Below, piece by piece: positions 44,789 through 53,590 of a stretch of DNA of 64,000 nt. The translations under genes were made by a program, and so were the position numbers. The first letter of the stretch is position 1. Each line of letters opens with the position of its first letter. The notes under the pieces were generated by a model that saw nothing but the letters and a program-made list of their open reading frames with translations, was not told the DNA's origin and did no database searches. The DNA is from Bdellovibrio sp. ZAP7 (GTDB taxonomy: Bacteria; Bdellovibrionota; Bdellovibrionia; Bdellovibrionales; Bdellovibrionaceae), in NCBI RefSeq assembly GCF_006874645.1, contig NZ_CP030082.1, forward strand, positions 496,001 to 560,000, read 5' to 3'.

Positions 44789-45292
44789 TCAATACGGGAA
44801 AAAAGTGTTTCCTGCACCTGGTCTTGCATACAAATAGTCTTTCGAGTCAGAAGGACCATGGCTTAAATTCAGTTCGCCCGTTGAAGCTGAATCGATACTC
44901 ATAGTCACCGAAGACACACGGCCTGATTGATTTATATAAACGAAGTTGATCTTAAAAGGACTTCCCGGGCGTACTGTATTCAGGCTTACATAAACATAGA
45001 TATCTTTAAATGAGTTACTTTCGCCTCTATATACTTTAGAGAGAATTACATCATCGTCTGTTTGTTCGATAAGGCTTTGTAGCAACTCATAAGAAGCAGT
45101 GATTTCTTTCACCTGGTAGGGAAATACGTTTCTATTTTCGTTTTGGTAGTATACTGAAACACCTTCCAGATTGATAGCTCTCATCGAGTCGGGGTTCATC
45201 AAGATTTGATCTTGAGGGGTACTACCTTTGACGGCAGCGTGTGTGTAACCAACGAATCCTACAGAAATTAGCAAAAACATTAAATACTTCAT
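44789..45292 (-). CDS. Secreted protein, unknown
   Basis: The 167-residue product has a signal peptide (MKYLMFLLISVGFVGYTHA). The roughly 148-residue mature part is cysteine-free and beta-rich (IYVYVSLNTV, KINFVYINQSGR). No family was recognised. AAAGGAACC precedes the ATG, and a perfect 14-base palindrome lies 22 bases upstream. It is the first of a run of secreted genes on this strand. Confidence 0.7.
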   Translation of the reverse strand: MKYLMFLLISVGFVGYTHAAVKGSTPQDQILMNPDSMRAINLEGVSVYYQNENRNVFPYQVKEITASYELLQSLIEQTDDDVILSKVYRGESNSFKDIYVYVSLNTVRPGSPFKINFVYINQSGRVSSVTMSIDSASTGELNLSHGPSDSKDYLYARPGAGNTFFPY

Positions 45293-45313
45293 CTTCGGTT
45301 CCTTTATTAGTTG

Positions 45314-45327
45314 TTAAGAGCTCTTAA
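45314..45327. promoter_or_regulatory. Perfect palindrome TTAAGAGCTCTTAA, candidate operator
   Basis: A 14-base perfect palindrome in the AT-rich leader of the secreted protein gene at 44789-45292. It may be a regulator site; alternatively it is chance in AT-rich DNA. Confidence 0.35.
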
Positions 45328-45394
45328 TTATTAACTATAAATCTAAAATTAATTTTCACTTTTCATTATATCGACATCAGCTGAGTGCCAGCGA

Positions 45395-45850
45395 CTATTG
45401 CAATTCGATCGTGAAGAGAGGTGATGCTTTTTCTAATAGCTTATTCAAAGTCGGAAGGCCTCGTCTTGGGAACAGAGTCTTCGATGTATTGCAGCTAGCT
45501 GATCCGAGAAGATAGTATCCGTCCGCCATTTCGTAGGACATCGCAATCATTGTATAACCATTTGTCGGAATATTGGTGACACTATCTCCGTCCGCCCAAA
45601 CCTCTTTCTCGTTCGCTCGATAGAGGACTTGCAATCTCGTACCTTTTTTTAAGCTAAATGGGTGAGACATTGTAAAATAGGCCACGCATTCCGGCTTCCC
45701 CATGGTAATTCCATCAATGTACCTACCACCACTGTCAGGTGTTTGGGCTGCGACATCACGTTGTAACGTGATGGTGGCCAATCCTTCATAGGACTTCGCA
45801 AAAGACGCGCTAGAAAGCAAAAGTATTGAAAGTGCGATCATTGTTTTCAT
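45395..45850 (-). CDS. Secreted protein, unknown
   Basis: The 151-residue product has a signal peptide (MKTMIALSILLLSSASFA). The mature part has two cysteines (in KPECVAY and GSASCNTS) and a predicted beta-rich fold. A GGAGAAATATAATA region precedes the start. No family was recognised. It lies 102 bases from the neighbouring secreted gene on the same strand; a shared transcript is possible, but each has an AT-rich leader. Confidence 0.7.
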   Translation of the reverse strand: MKTMIALSILLLSSASFAKSYEGLATITLQRDVAAQTPDSGGRYIDGITMGKPECVAYFTMSHPFSLKKGTRLQVLYRANEKEVWADGDSVTNIPTNGYTMIAMSYEMADGYYLLGSASCNTSKTLFPRRGLPTLNKLLEKASPLFTIELQ

Positions 45851-46004
45851 TATTATATTTCTCCATTATTGTTCGCATCGCTTGAGGCGACTGCTTAAGT
45901 TATGAAGAGATTTTTAAAATAAATTTTGAATTTTAATAATGAACAATGGTGAACAAGATTTAAGCTCAGGCGAACCCTGGTCGTTTTACCGATATGACCA
46001 AAAA

Positions 46005-47339
46005 TTAGACGCTTTTATTAAGACTTACCTGGATTTCCAAGGTGGTATAGCGAACTTTGAATGTTTGAATAAGGCCGTGATGTTGTTGAAGCTCTTTATT
46101 CAGTCTTGAGACCGCCATTCTTAAACGATGATATTGGGAATCGTCATAATTCAAGTCACCAAATAAATTAGCGACGACTTTTTCTGAAGCCAGCTGATCC
46201 GTCTTTTCTTTGAGAAATTGCGTCAGAATATCCAGCAAGAGCTTTGCATTTTTCCCCGCGTATCTATTGGAGCCGATCATCACATCACCATGGATAACTG
46301 AAATGCTTTCAGAGATACTGCTCTTTAAGCATTGACTCCATTTATCCAAAAGGACCTTTTGCGAGTCTTGTGGCAAAGATGAAGCTTTGAATAAAAACTG
46401 TTTACGCAGTTGAGTTTGCAAAGGACCCTGAGGAGCATCCTGAATTTCATAAATGATTCGCTTGAGTTCATCCAGGGTCCCCGCCACAGGTACAACCTCC
46501 ACTTTTCCGATATTGAAGAATTGCGAAAACACCGCATTTTCATAGGCATTAATCTGACTGAATTGGAGTTTTGATGAAAGGCATTGCAACAATTTCGTTG
46601 ATGGACTTTTCTCAAGAATCATTGCCTCCTCTAGGAAGTGACAAACAAGCTGCCTTAAGTCGACTGGTGAAAGGTTGCTCTCGATGAGATTTAAAATGCG
46701 CTTTTCGACAATCTCGACACCCAACAACCGGATCTCAAGAATAATAAGGGCATGAATAACGTCAAAATCAGACTCTGTCCCTACACGAAGACCGCTTGAA
46801 AGAACATTATAGATCTTAGCAGATTCGCCATTATTTGTTCCCATAAATGAACTAAGTCGCACGATCTGGGCGAGGGCTTTTTCTTGGAAAGGTCCGCCAG
46901 CGCCTAGTACGGAGGCGTCGTTGAAATAGTTCAAAGCAGAACATACATCAGCCTGCAATTCCTTTATCTTACCAATAAAGATCAGCGTTCTAAGCAGAAC
47001 ATCAGTGTCCAAGGAATTTCTATTTTTAATAAATTCTAATTCTAGCTTTTGACTGTACTCGCCAAAGGCAAGAACATCGTGAGCCAAAAAAGAAACCGCT
47101 GTCAGATCGCTTAAGACAGGAAGTGTGGCGCCGAAATTGTGGACGATATTTTTAAGCTCTGAAAATGATTTTTTAAGATCGCCCTTGATTAAACTCAACT
47201 TGGCTTGATAATAAGCGACTTCTGCGCGCGATACTCCGGTCGTCGCAGAGGCTTGCGAGAGTAAATAAGCGAGCTTTTCAAGATCTCGTTTCTGAAAGGC
47301 TTCCTCGAACTGAATTGTTGTTACTGCTGCTGAGTCCAC
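46005..47339 (-). CDS. Helical-repeat protein with a C-terminal winged-helix-like domain, putative regulator
   Basis: The 444-residue product starts at a GTG that overlaps the upstream secreted gene. Residues up to about 340 are TPR-like helical pairs. The last 90 residues (SEKVVANLFGDLNYDD, then HRLRMAVSRLNKEL and a beta-hairpin YTTLEIQVSL) follow the order of an OmpR/SARP-type winged helix. There is no signal peptide. I infer a cytoplasmic regulator for the coupled secreted protein; DNA binding is not proven. Confidence 0.55.
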   Translation of the reverse strand: MDSAAVTTIQFEEAFQKRDLEKLAYLLSQASATTGVSRAEVAYYQAKLSLIKGDLKKSFSELKNIVHNFGATLPVLSDLTAVSFLAHDVLAFGEYSQKLELEFIKNRNSLDTDVLLRTLIFIGKIKELQADVCSALNYFNDASVLGAGGPFQEKALAQIVRLSSFMGTNNGESAKIYNVLSSGLRVGTESDFDVIHALIILEIRLLGVEIVEKRILNLIESNLSPVDLRQLVCHFLEEAMILEKSPSTKLLQCLSSKLQFSQINAYENAVFSQFFNIGKVEVVPVAGTLDELKRIIYEIQDAPQGPLQTQLRKQFLFKASSLPQDSQKVLLDKWSQCLKSSISESISVIHGDVMIGSNRYAGKNAKLLLDILTQFLKEKTDQLASEKVVANLFGDLNYDDSQYHRLRMAVSRLNKELQQHHGLIQTFKVRYTTLEIQVSLNKSV

Positions 47340-48493
47340 GATTCCTTCCGTAGGGTTTCTTTTTGAATTTCTTTAATTCTATTTACCAATTCATCAATTT
47401 TAGCTGGAGTCTGTGGATCCTTTGGGTTCGTCAATATAATTTCGCGGATCTCATTGGTTTCCGGCGACCAGCCTCCACCAATGCGCGGACTTGGACCGCG
47501 ATTTCCCAGAACTCGCGGCAAACCCCAGTGAGGAACGGAAAGAAACTGGCAAAATCCGATCTTGTGATTATTCACCGTAAGCGTCGATTTGCGGAGTTCT
47601 TGAAGGTTTTTATAAACCATCTGACCCGTCGTCTCTTTTGAAATCTTCGGGCAACTAGCTGGTAGCATTCCATCTGCCACAGATGAAGTGTCCATGCCGC
47701 CAGATAGTTTGCCTTTGGGACGGTACATAGCATCCGTCATACGATAGATGGTCGGAAGATTTTCTAGGAAACGACCAGTACATGTTGTTTGAGAATTCGC
47801 ACGAATGTTCATGCCATAGAGGTAGCGCATCACCTCAGCTTCGAAAAATCTAGCTCTTTCAGCCGCAAAATTGAAATAGAACAAAGGATTTGCCAGCAGA
47901 CTCCAGGATCGACATGTGCTCTGATATTTAATCTGATAGGACGTGCCGTCGTCTGTGGAGTACAGCTTGGAACCTGTATACCGACCATCAAACAGCATCT
48001 CATTAATTAAATTAGATGTTATATCAAACTTAATTGCAGTCTCGTGAGCCAGTCTTGCGACAACCGCCGGCTCAGTAATTTCGGAAATCTTTTTAAAAAA
48101 GAGATACGTGTTCCCGTGAGGTTCTGTCCAGCTTTCAAAGTCATCGACCTGATCTGTAATCACAAAGATAACTTGCGTGTTTGCGTAAGATATAACTTGA
48201 TCTTTAGGGGTCGTATTTTTTCTTTGGCAGTTCTTGATAATTTCATCAACTGTTGCGCGGCTGGCTCCAAGGGCGGCCTGAAAGCTTTCCGCGTGGGATT
48301 CATTAAATTGCCTGCAGATCTCGTTCGCCTGTGGCACCGAGAAAATCTTTTTATAGCTGGCATCGACTAGAGCTTGATATACCGGATACTTTGCTGCTTC
48401 GATCGTCACGACGTCATAAGGCAGCTGGTTTTTGCCAATAATTAGACCGCTTAAGGCCGCCATCGTAGCTAGAAAAAGTTTTGCAGAAATCAT
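47321..48493 (-). CDS. Secreted protein with a HExxx motif, unknown
   Basis: The 390-residue product has an N-terminal hydrophobic signal-like segment (AKLFLATMAALSGLIIG). It carries ARLAHETAIKFD near residue 149, a helix with His-Glu as in metallopeptidases, and about eight cysteines that suggest disulphides outside the cytoplasm. A third metal ligand was not identified. It overlaps the regulator-like gene by 19 bases. Family unknown. Confidence 0.6.
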   Translation of the reverse strand: MISAKLFLATMAALSGLIIGKNQLPYDVVTIEAAKYPVYQALVDASYKKIFSVPQANEICRQFNESHAESFQAALGASRATVDEIIKNCQRKNTTPKDQVISYANTQVIFVITDQVDDFESWTEPHGNTYLFFKKISEITEPAVVARLAHETAIKFDITSNLINEMLFDGRYTGSKLYSTDDGTSYQIKYQSTCRSWSLLANPLFYFNFAAERARFFEAEVMRYLYGMNIRANSQTTCTGRFLENLPTIYRMTDAMYRPKGKLSGGMDTSSVADGMLPASCPKISKETTGQMVYKNLQELRKSTLTVNNHKIGFCQFLSVPHWGLPRVLGNRGPSPRIGGGWSPETNEIREIILTNPKDPQTPAKIDELVNRIKEIQKETLRKESWTQQQ

Positions 48494-48623
48494 AAACTTT
48501 CATAGTGCAAGTCAAAGGCCCGCCGGGAACGAATTATGAAGAATAGACTGGCCGAGTGTCATTTTAGGCGTACCACCCGAATAAAGTTTGAACGGTCTCA
48601 TTTTGATACAGCCACTGAGGTCG

Positions 48624-49433
48624 TTAAATTACAAAAAAATCCAATGCCAATGATGCCACCTCTTCTTCAGGGGATTCTTTGATTATGGGTTTTATTTTTT
48701 GAATGGACTGGATAAGGATCTCTTTGATTGTTTCGATATCCTTTTTTGAAATTGAAACGACGGAGGAGTAGTGGAGACCTTCCGTGGGATCTTTTTCGAT
48801 ACTCTGAATAGCTTTTAATCTCCAGTTTATATGATGTCTTGCAATCATTGGCGAGTCTGATCCTAAATGAATCTGCTTTTTACCGATGATAAAATCATTA
48901 TTGCGTCCCATTTCAATAATTCCGGCGGTAAGCAAGAAGTCCAGTGCGTCTGAACATTGCTTAATACTAATTCCTAAATGACTGGCGATTCGCTCGGGTG
49001 TTCGACAGTTCTTTAAAGAAACCGCAGCATGGACTGCTCCATAAATCCAAGAGCTGTAGTATGTGGACTGGCTTCGCTCAGATAGATGAGGCTCAACTTT
49101 TAATCGGTTTTTGAGCACCACTCGTGACTTCTGAAATTGACGAATTTGCCTTAAAAGCCTGTTTTTAAGATTTACCGATCCAGATTTGCCCAGTTGTACA
49201 AGCAATAGGAAGTAATCTCCATGCTCATCGGTATGTCCTAGAAACTCGTTAACGCCCTCTGCTTGCTCATTGCTAAAATGGGCGTCTCCTCGGAGAACTT
49301 GGGCTGTATAGGCCGTGTGGCAGCCGATGCTTCTAGAAAGAGAGGCTCTACTTCCTCGGCCTCCATTATCCAATTCATCTAGCTTGTCGTTTAGAAACTC
49401 TTTGTAGTCAGTGTATTGAAATAAATCGATCAT
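48624..49433 (-). CDS. TIGR02147/DUF4423 family putative regulator (second copy)
   Basis: The 269-residue product begins IDLFQYTDYKEFLNDKLDEL, as family members do. An HTH follows (LSRSIGCHTAYTAQVLRG). The DUF4423 half has YYSSWIYGAVHAAVSLKN and HHINWRLKAIQSI, closely parallel to the copy at 20862. There is no Shine-Dalgarno; a 17-base palindrome ends four bases before the start codon, which suggests a leaderless, self-regulated transcript. It is divergent from the secreted HELFR gene. Confidence 0.87.
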   Translation of the reverse strand: MIDLFQYTDYKEFLNDKLDELDNGGRGSRASLSRSIGCHTAYTAQVLRGDAHFSNEQAEGVNEFLGHTDEHGDYFLLLVQLGKSGSVNLKNRLLRQIRQFQKSRVVLKNRLKVEPHLSERSQSTYYSSWIYGAVHAAVSLKNCRTPERIASHLGISIKQCSDALDFLLTAGIIEMGRNNDFIIGKKQIHLGSDSPMIARHHINWRLKAIQSIEKDPTEGLHYSSVVSISKKDIETIKEILIQSIQKIKPIIKESPEEEVASLALDFFVI

Positions 49434-49436
49434 ATG

Positions 49437-49453
49437 GCTAAGTAATACTTAGC
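49437..49453. promoter_or_regulatory. 17-bp perfect palindrome, candidate operator
   Basis: GCTAAGTA-A-TACTTAGC is perfect and sits directly upstream of the second TIGR02147 start, overlapping its likely -10. It also lies 86 bases before the divergent secreted gene. It shares AAGTA/TACTT half-sites with the motif before the first TIGR02147 gene. Confidence 0.55.
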
Positions 49454-49538
49454 GTAGGTGCAAATTGCTAATTAATTTTATGTTGCTGAGCGCCATTGGC
49501 GGCGATATATAGCTGTCCATCAGAGAGGATGGATATTT

Positions 49539-50234
49539 ATGAGAAAGATGATTGTATTAGTATGGGTTCTTCAGTGTTTGGCTGGTTTAGCGCACGCTAC
49601 GGTAATTGGTGTGGACAGCAGTGGTGGTGGCAACGAGTTGGTCGGTACATTCGTGAGCATTGCCGACAATGTTTTAGACAAAGTCTCCTTTTCTTCCGCA
49701 GACAGAAATTTGTTAAAAAAGGCGCTCCTTTCAAGTCGCATTGTGAGTGTTAAAACGTTGACGGATGCAAAGGGGAACGCTGTGCCCGAGCAAAGTCAAA
49801 TGTTGGCATATACTTATAAGGGCCTCATTCAATTAAAAGAGTTTAAAGACGGTGAAGACTCTTGGGCACGTGCCATAGCCGAGAAGCGTTCTGTCGCCTA
49901 TATCGTCATTCATGAGTTATTTCGAGCTTCTGGTGTAACGAACCGTGAGGGGCGCTCTATTGACGACATCTACCAGCTGTCGGTCATGATATATCGACTC
50001 AACGAGGTGGACAACTTCGGTAATTTATCTGAGCCGACTGAACTTCATTATTGGAAGTGTCAGTGTTTTGAAGGTGAAAATGACAGCTCTCCATCTGCAG
50101 GATTGAATTTGATTGATATTAGTTCGCTTCTTAACGCCGAGAAAAAAGCGGTTTCAGTCTGTCAAAAAGAGCTATCGGTCAAAAATTCTATAGCTCGATG
50201 TCAAAAGTTTGTGGGGAACCCCGCCAATAACTAA
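49539..50234 (+). CDS. Secreted protein with a HELFR motif
   Basis: The 231-residue product has a signal peptide (ending GLAHA), a Gly-rich SSGGGNELVG segment (27-36) and HELFR at 125-129 in YIVIHELFRASG, then an acidic region. The arrangement parallels the secreted protein at 22656. It may be a small zincin-like domain, but only the HE pair is visible. GAGGATG precedes the ATG. It is divergent from a TIGR02147 regulator. Confidence 0.65.
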   Translation: MRKMIVLVWVLQCLAGLAHATVIGVDSSGGGNELVGTFVSIADNVLDKVSFSSADRNLLKKALLSSRIVSVKTLTDAKGNAVPEQSQMLAYTYKGLIQLKEFKDGEDSWARAIAEKRSVAYIVIHELFRASGVTNREGRSIDDIYQLSVMIYRLNEVDNFGNLSEPTELHYWKCQCFEGENDSSPSAGLNLIDISSLLNAEKKAVSVCQKELSVKNSIARCQKFVGNPANN

Positions 50235-50293
50235 AACCTCTACAAATGAGTTTTTTAAATCAACAACAATAGACAACGTCAATGGAGACAACA

Positions 50294-50830
50294 ATGAAAA
50301 AAATAATTTTATCAGTCGCCCTAGTTTTCGCCTCCCAGGTATCGCTTGCCAGTGTTCAAACGCCGTCAGGAACAGTCACTATTTTTTATGCTGATAAATC
50401 TGGGGCCTTCGCTTCAATCACAGGAGATTTAGCACAATCTCTGTATGACAATGGTCGAAGCCTTGAGGGTAACCCGCATATCAAAGCAATCGATCGTTTC
50501 GTTTGTGGAAACTCGTCCGTTGGCATGAAGTGTATTACGGTGCTTACAGAAATTACTTCGATGGAAGATTCTGAGATCGCGGTAACTTCACAGTTCGACA
50601 CCGATAAGGCGACTTTTGTTATTTGGATTGTCGGTGCAGACGCAATGAAGATCTACAATGGGATGGAAGATGCGTTTGAACTCGTTCCTGGGCTAAAACT
50701 TTCTACTGAGTTCGTTTGCGCAAAGGGTGATAAAATTGAGAAGTCAGCCTGCTATCTATCCTTTTATGTGAACGGCAAAAAAGTACCGGCTCTGCCTCAA
50801 ATGAAAAAAGTCGGCCTGAATTTCAATTAG
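50294..50830 (+). CDS. Secreted protein, unknown
   Basis: The ATG at 50294 has GGAGACAAC upstream and opens a signal peptide (MKKIILSVALVFASQVSLA). The 159-residue mature part has four cysteines (FVCGN, MKCITV, FVCAKG, SACYLS), probably two disulphides. No family was recognised. It lies 59 bases after the HELFR gene and may share its transcript. Confidence 0.7.
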   Translation: MKKIILSVALVFASQVSLASVQTPSGTVTIFYADKSGAFASITGDLAQSLYDNGRSLEGNPHIKAIDRFVCGNSSVGMKCITVLTEITSMEDSEIAVTSQFDTDKATFVIWIVGADAMKIYNGMEDAFELVPGLKLSTEFVCAKGDKIEKSACYLSFYVNGKKVPALPQMKKVGLNFN

Positions 50831-50961
50831 CAAGAGTCTTTTTCCAACTTCTGCGGAAAAGGGAGACCACCTCGGTGGGCTTCTAAGCAATGTGGTTTGT
50901 TATTTGCTGACAAAAATTGTCGAGATAGAAAAGTGCCGTTATACGCAATAGAAGGGAAGCA

Positions 50962-51939
50962 ATGATGTTTAAAGTTAAAACTCCAAACCTATTTTGTCAC
51001 ATTCGATCAAGTATTATTCAGGGCACATTTACTATTGTTGCATTATTCTCTTCAAGTTTGTCGTTTGCTGTAATCAATGGAGGCGCAGCAAATGAGAATC
51101 GTTTTAACGCTGTGGGTGCGCTTAAAATAGGCGATAACAGGAGCGTCGGGTGCACAGCGACCCTGATCGCACCGAACTGGATCGTAACGGCTGATCACTG
51201 TATTCACGCAACAGATGGTGGCGAAGAAGAAGGAGGTAATCCACTGCCTCCTGAAGGATACGAGTTCCGTCTAGGCAATGACTTTAAAAAACCTGTCTCT
51301 AAAATAAAAATCAAACGTTGGGTAGCTGGCCCTGAAGTTGACGGGCAAACTTTAGACATCGCCTTCGGTGAATTGTCCAGCCCGGCTCCTGTCAGTGATT
51401 TACATTTATCAGTCGTTCCTGCATGGTCTTTGAAATGGGATTCAACGGACATGCAAAGCTCTTATATCCACGTCGGATACGGCGTTAACGAGGCTTTTTC
51501 CTCTCGGCCATCACCGCTTTCGGATAAACGTCAGCAGGCAATGTTGACAGTGACCGCTAATGAAGGAAATGCACTTTTAAAACTCTTTGGTAATTCTCAA
51601 AATCTGGGTGCATATATTGAGCAGTTTCATCCACAATCTCTCGAAGCTGAAGATTTGGATTCGATTATTGCCCATGCTGATCTTGGTTCCGGCTATTATG
51701 TTTCCGCGTGGGACGGACGAGGTCGTAAGAACCTTTCAGATATCCAGATGCCATCTGGCGGTTGGCAGGACACTTGTTTTGGCGATTCGGGCGGCCCTCT
51801 TTTGCGCGAAATCAATGGACAACTAGTTGTGGTGGGGGTCGTGAGCAAGGGGATGGACCGTATATGTTCACCTATGGGCACCAAGTTTACGATCTTCAGT
51901 CCCCCAGTTCAATTTCTGATGAAACAATTGGGAATTTAA
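50962..51939 (+). CDS. Secreted trypsin-like serine peptidase (S1)
   Basis: The 325-residue product has a long signal region (about 1-38) and an S1 domain: catalytic His in TADHC, Asp in QTLDIAFGEL and Ser in TCFGDSGGP. The residue six before the Ser is Asp, which in S1 enzymes gives preference for Arg/Lys. The VINGG start of the domain replaces the usual IVGG. It probably acts outside the cell or in prey. AGGGAAGC precedes the start. Confidence 0.9.
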   Translation: MMFKVKTPNLFCHIRSSIIQGTFTIVALFSSSLSFAVINGGAANENRFNAVGALKIGDNRSVGCTATLIAPNWIVTADHCIHATDGGEEEGGNPLPPEGYEFRLGNDFKKPVSKIKIKRWVAGPEVDGQTLDIAFGELSSPAPVSDLHLSVVPAWSLKWDSTDMQSSYIHVGYGVNEAFSSRPSPLSDKRQQAMLTVTANEGNALLKLFGNSQNLGAYIEQFHPQSLEAEDLDSIIAHADLGSGYYVSAWDGRGRKNLSDIQMPSGGWQDTCFGDSGGPLLREINGQLVVVGVVSKGMDRICSPMGTKFTIFSPPVQFLMKQLGI

Positions 51940-52004
51940 GTTCTTCGGTCCATACCGGTAACTCCAAAAGGACAATGTGTGGCTCGGCTGTGTGGTACTG
52001 CAGA

Positions 52005-52979
52005 TTAGTCGATCCAAACCAATTTTTTAGCCATGTCCTTCATTGTGTTTTCGTGAACCAGGTAAGAACCCTGATCCTTCAAGCAAATGATACCTTTGCG
52101 GTAGTCGCAAGAAGTGCCCCAAGAGTTGCGAACCATATAGTAACAAGCATTGCCGATTTTCTTACGGCCTACGATCGTTGACGCGTGACCCGCACCAAAG
52201 ATTCCGCCGACATCTGTGATTTCAGAGGCGTCGTATTCCAATGAAATAAGTTTACGACGGTTTAGCAACCAATCGATTTGATCATTGATAGATTCAAACG
52301 GGTGAGTTTTCTTGCCCCAGCTTTTGTAATCCAACTCGTTGCGAAGAGCGATGGATTTAGAACGGCAAGAACTGTCCAGGAAGTAAAACACCACGTCTTC
52401 AAGGCTCACACTACGATTGTTCAAAAGATATTTTTTGATCGTCGCTGGAGGAGTCGCCGGGAAGAAACCCTCAACCAATTGATCAAAAGATTTTTGGCAA
52501 AGATCGTTGCAAGTGCCTTTGCGAACGTCCTTCATACGGTTCATCAAATAAGCCATACCATTATGAACAGTGGTTCTGGAAGTGATGTGAACTTCTTTAG
52601 TTCCTTGAGATGGAATGTCACTTTCTCTGCAAACATGTCCCAACTCATTCATTTTCTTAACGGCGATGCTAACCATGCCGCCTTCAGGAGTTGTGGTTTT
52701 GTTCACAACGCCACGTCCGATTTTTCCCAGCAAAGTCACTTGGCTTGAATAGTAGGCTGACAAATGAAGAGCAGAAATAGGGGTGCCTACCGCTTGGCTC
52801 ACGATATCGGCAGCTGTGTAGCCATAGCACCAACCGATATCACCCTGATCAGAAGGAGTGGTCATAAAGGTTTTTACATCCGCAGGAAGGCTTTCGCGCA
52901 CATCAACGGTTGAACAATCATTAGCTGCATGAACCTGTAGTGCACAGATCGCAATTACTAAGAAGCCCCAAATTCTCAT
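52005..52979 (-). CDS. Secreted papain-like cysteine peptidase (C1)
   Basis: The 324-residue product has a signal peptide (ending QVHA). The C1 active site is complete: Gln-Cys in SDQGDIGWCYGYTA (Cys about 51), His in AGHASTIVG and Asn in VRNSWGTSC. The Cys is close to the N-terminus, so there is little or no propeptide. About 150 residues more than the papain core separate Cys and His, with additional cysteines. A role in digesting prey protein is inferred. Convergent with the S1 gene. Confidence 0.88.
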   Translation of the reverse strand: MRIWGFLVIAICALQVHAANDCSTVDVRESLPADVKTFMTTPSDQGDIGWCYGYTAADIVSQAVGTPISALHLSAYYSSQVTLLGKIGRGVVNKTTTPEGGMVSIAVKKMNELGHVCRESDIPSQGTKEVHITSRTTVHNGMAYLMNRMKDVRKGTCNDLCQKSFDQLVEGFFPATPPATIKKYLLNNRSVSLEDVVFYFLDSSCRSKSIALRNELDYKSWGKKTHPFESINDQIDWLLNRRKLISLEYDASEITDVGGIFGAGHASTIVGRKKIGNACYYMVRNSWGTSCDYRKGIICLKDQGSYLVHENTMKDMAKKLVWID

Positions 52980-53163
52980 GTAAATTTTCCCCTGCTTTAA
53001 AGTTCGTGACGTATCCCAAAGGATTAGAGCTTTGTCTATGCCGGAATCGGTTAATCTGAGAATTAATCTAAACTTAATGTACCGTGAAATTTCTACATTG
53101 CTGGCTGTTCACTTGATGATAAAACCCAACGACGCTAACTTCGGATTTTTAAAGGAGAATTCG

Positions 53164-53535
53164 ATGAAAACGTTGGCACTGGGTTTAGTTCTTTTGGCTT
53201 CCACAGCAGCTTCTGCAGCGACAAAGTGTGTCGCAGTAACAGAGCGCATGAACCTTAAAATCGTTCAAAAAGAGGACTCTGTCGGCGTTCTTTATTCAAT
53301 GAATCCTCGTGATCTAAGTAAGTACGGCAAGCAGTTTCCAGGTCTGACAATCTCTTTTCAAGAGGGTGAGGTTTACGACATCAAGGGTACAACAGTTGAT
53401 GGCTTGGTTAACAATAAAGATGTTCTGACCAAACTTGTGGTGAATGCGATCTACAGCACGGCATTCTTTGGCGGTGAAGAAGACATGGCTTATGTTGAGG
53501 CCGGAGATCTGATCAAAGCATTAAAGTGTGAATAA
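53164..53535 (+). CDS. Small secreted protein, unknown
   Basis: The ATG at 53164 follows AAAGGAGAA and opens a signal peptide (MKTLALGLVLLASTAASA). The mature 105 residues start with ATKCV and end with LKCE, again one cysteine near each end. No family was recognised. A terminator follows at 53541. An open frame extending upstream to 53032 has no ribosome site. Confidence 0.72.
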   Translation: MKTLALGLVLLASTAASAATKCVAVTERMNLKIVQKEDSVGVLYSMNPRDLSKYGKQFPGLTISFQEGEVYDIKGTTVDGLVNNKDVLTKLVVNAIYSTAFFGGEEDMAYVEAGDLIKALKCE

Positions 53536-53540
53536 AATAA

Positions 53541-53567
53541 AAAACCCCGCTGATAAAGCGGGGTTTT
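53541..53567. terminator. Bidirectional intrinsic terminator
   Basis: A perfect ten-base stem AAAACCCCGC/GCGGGGTTTT (53541-53550, 53558-53567) between convergent genes, with T-runs on both strands. Confidence 0.88.
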
Positions 53568-53590
53568 TAGTTTGAAGCTTTTAAAATTTC

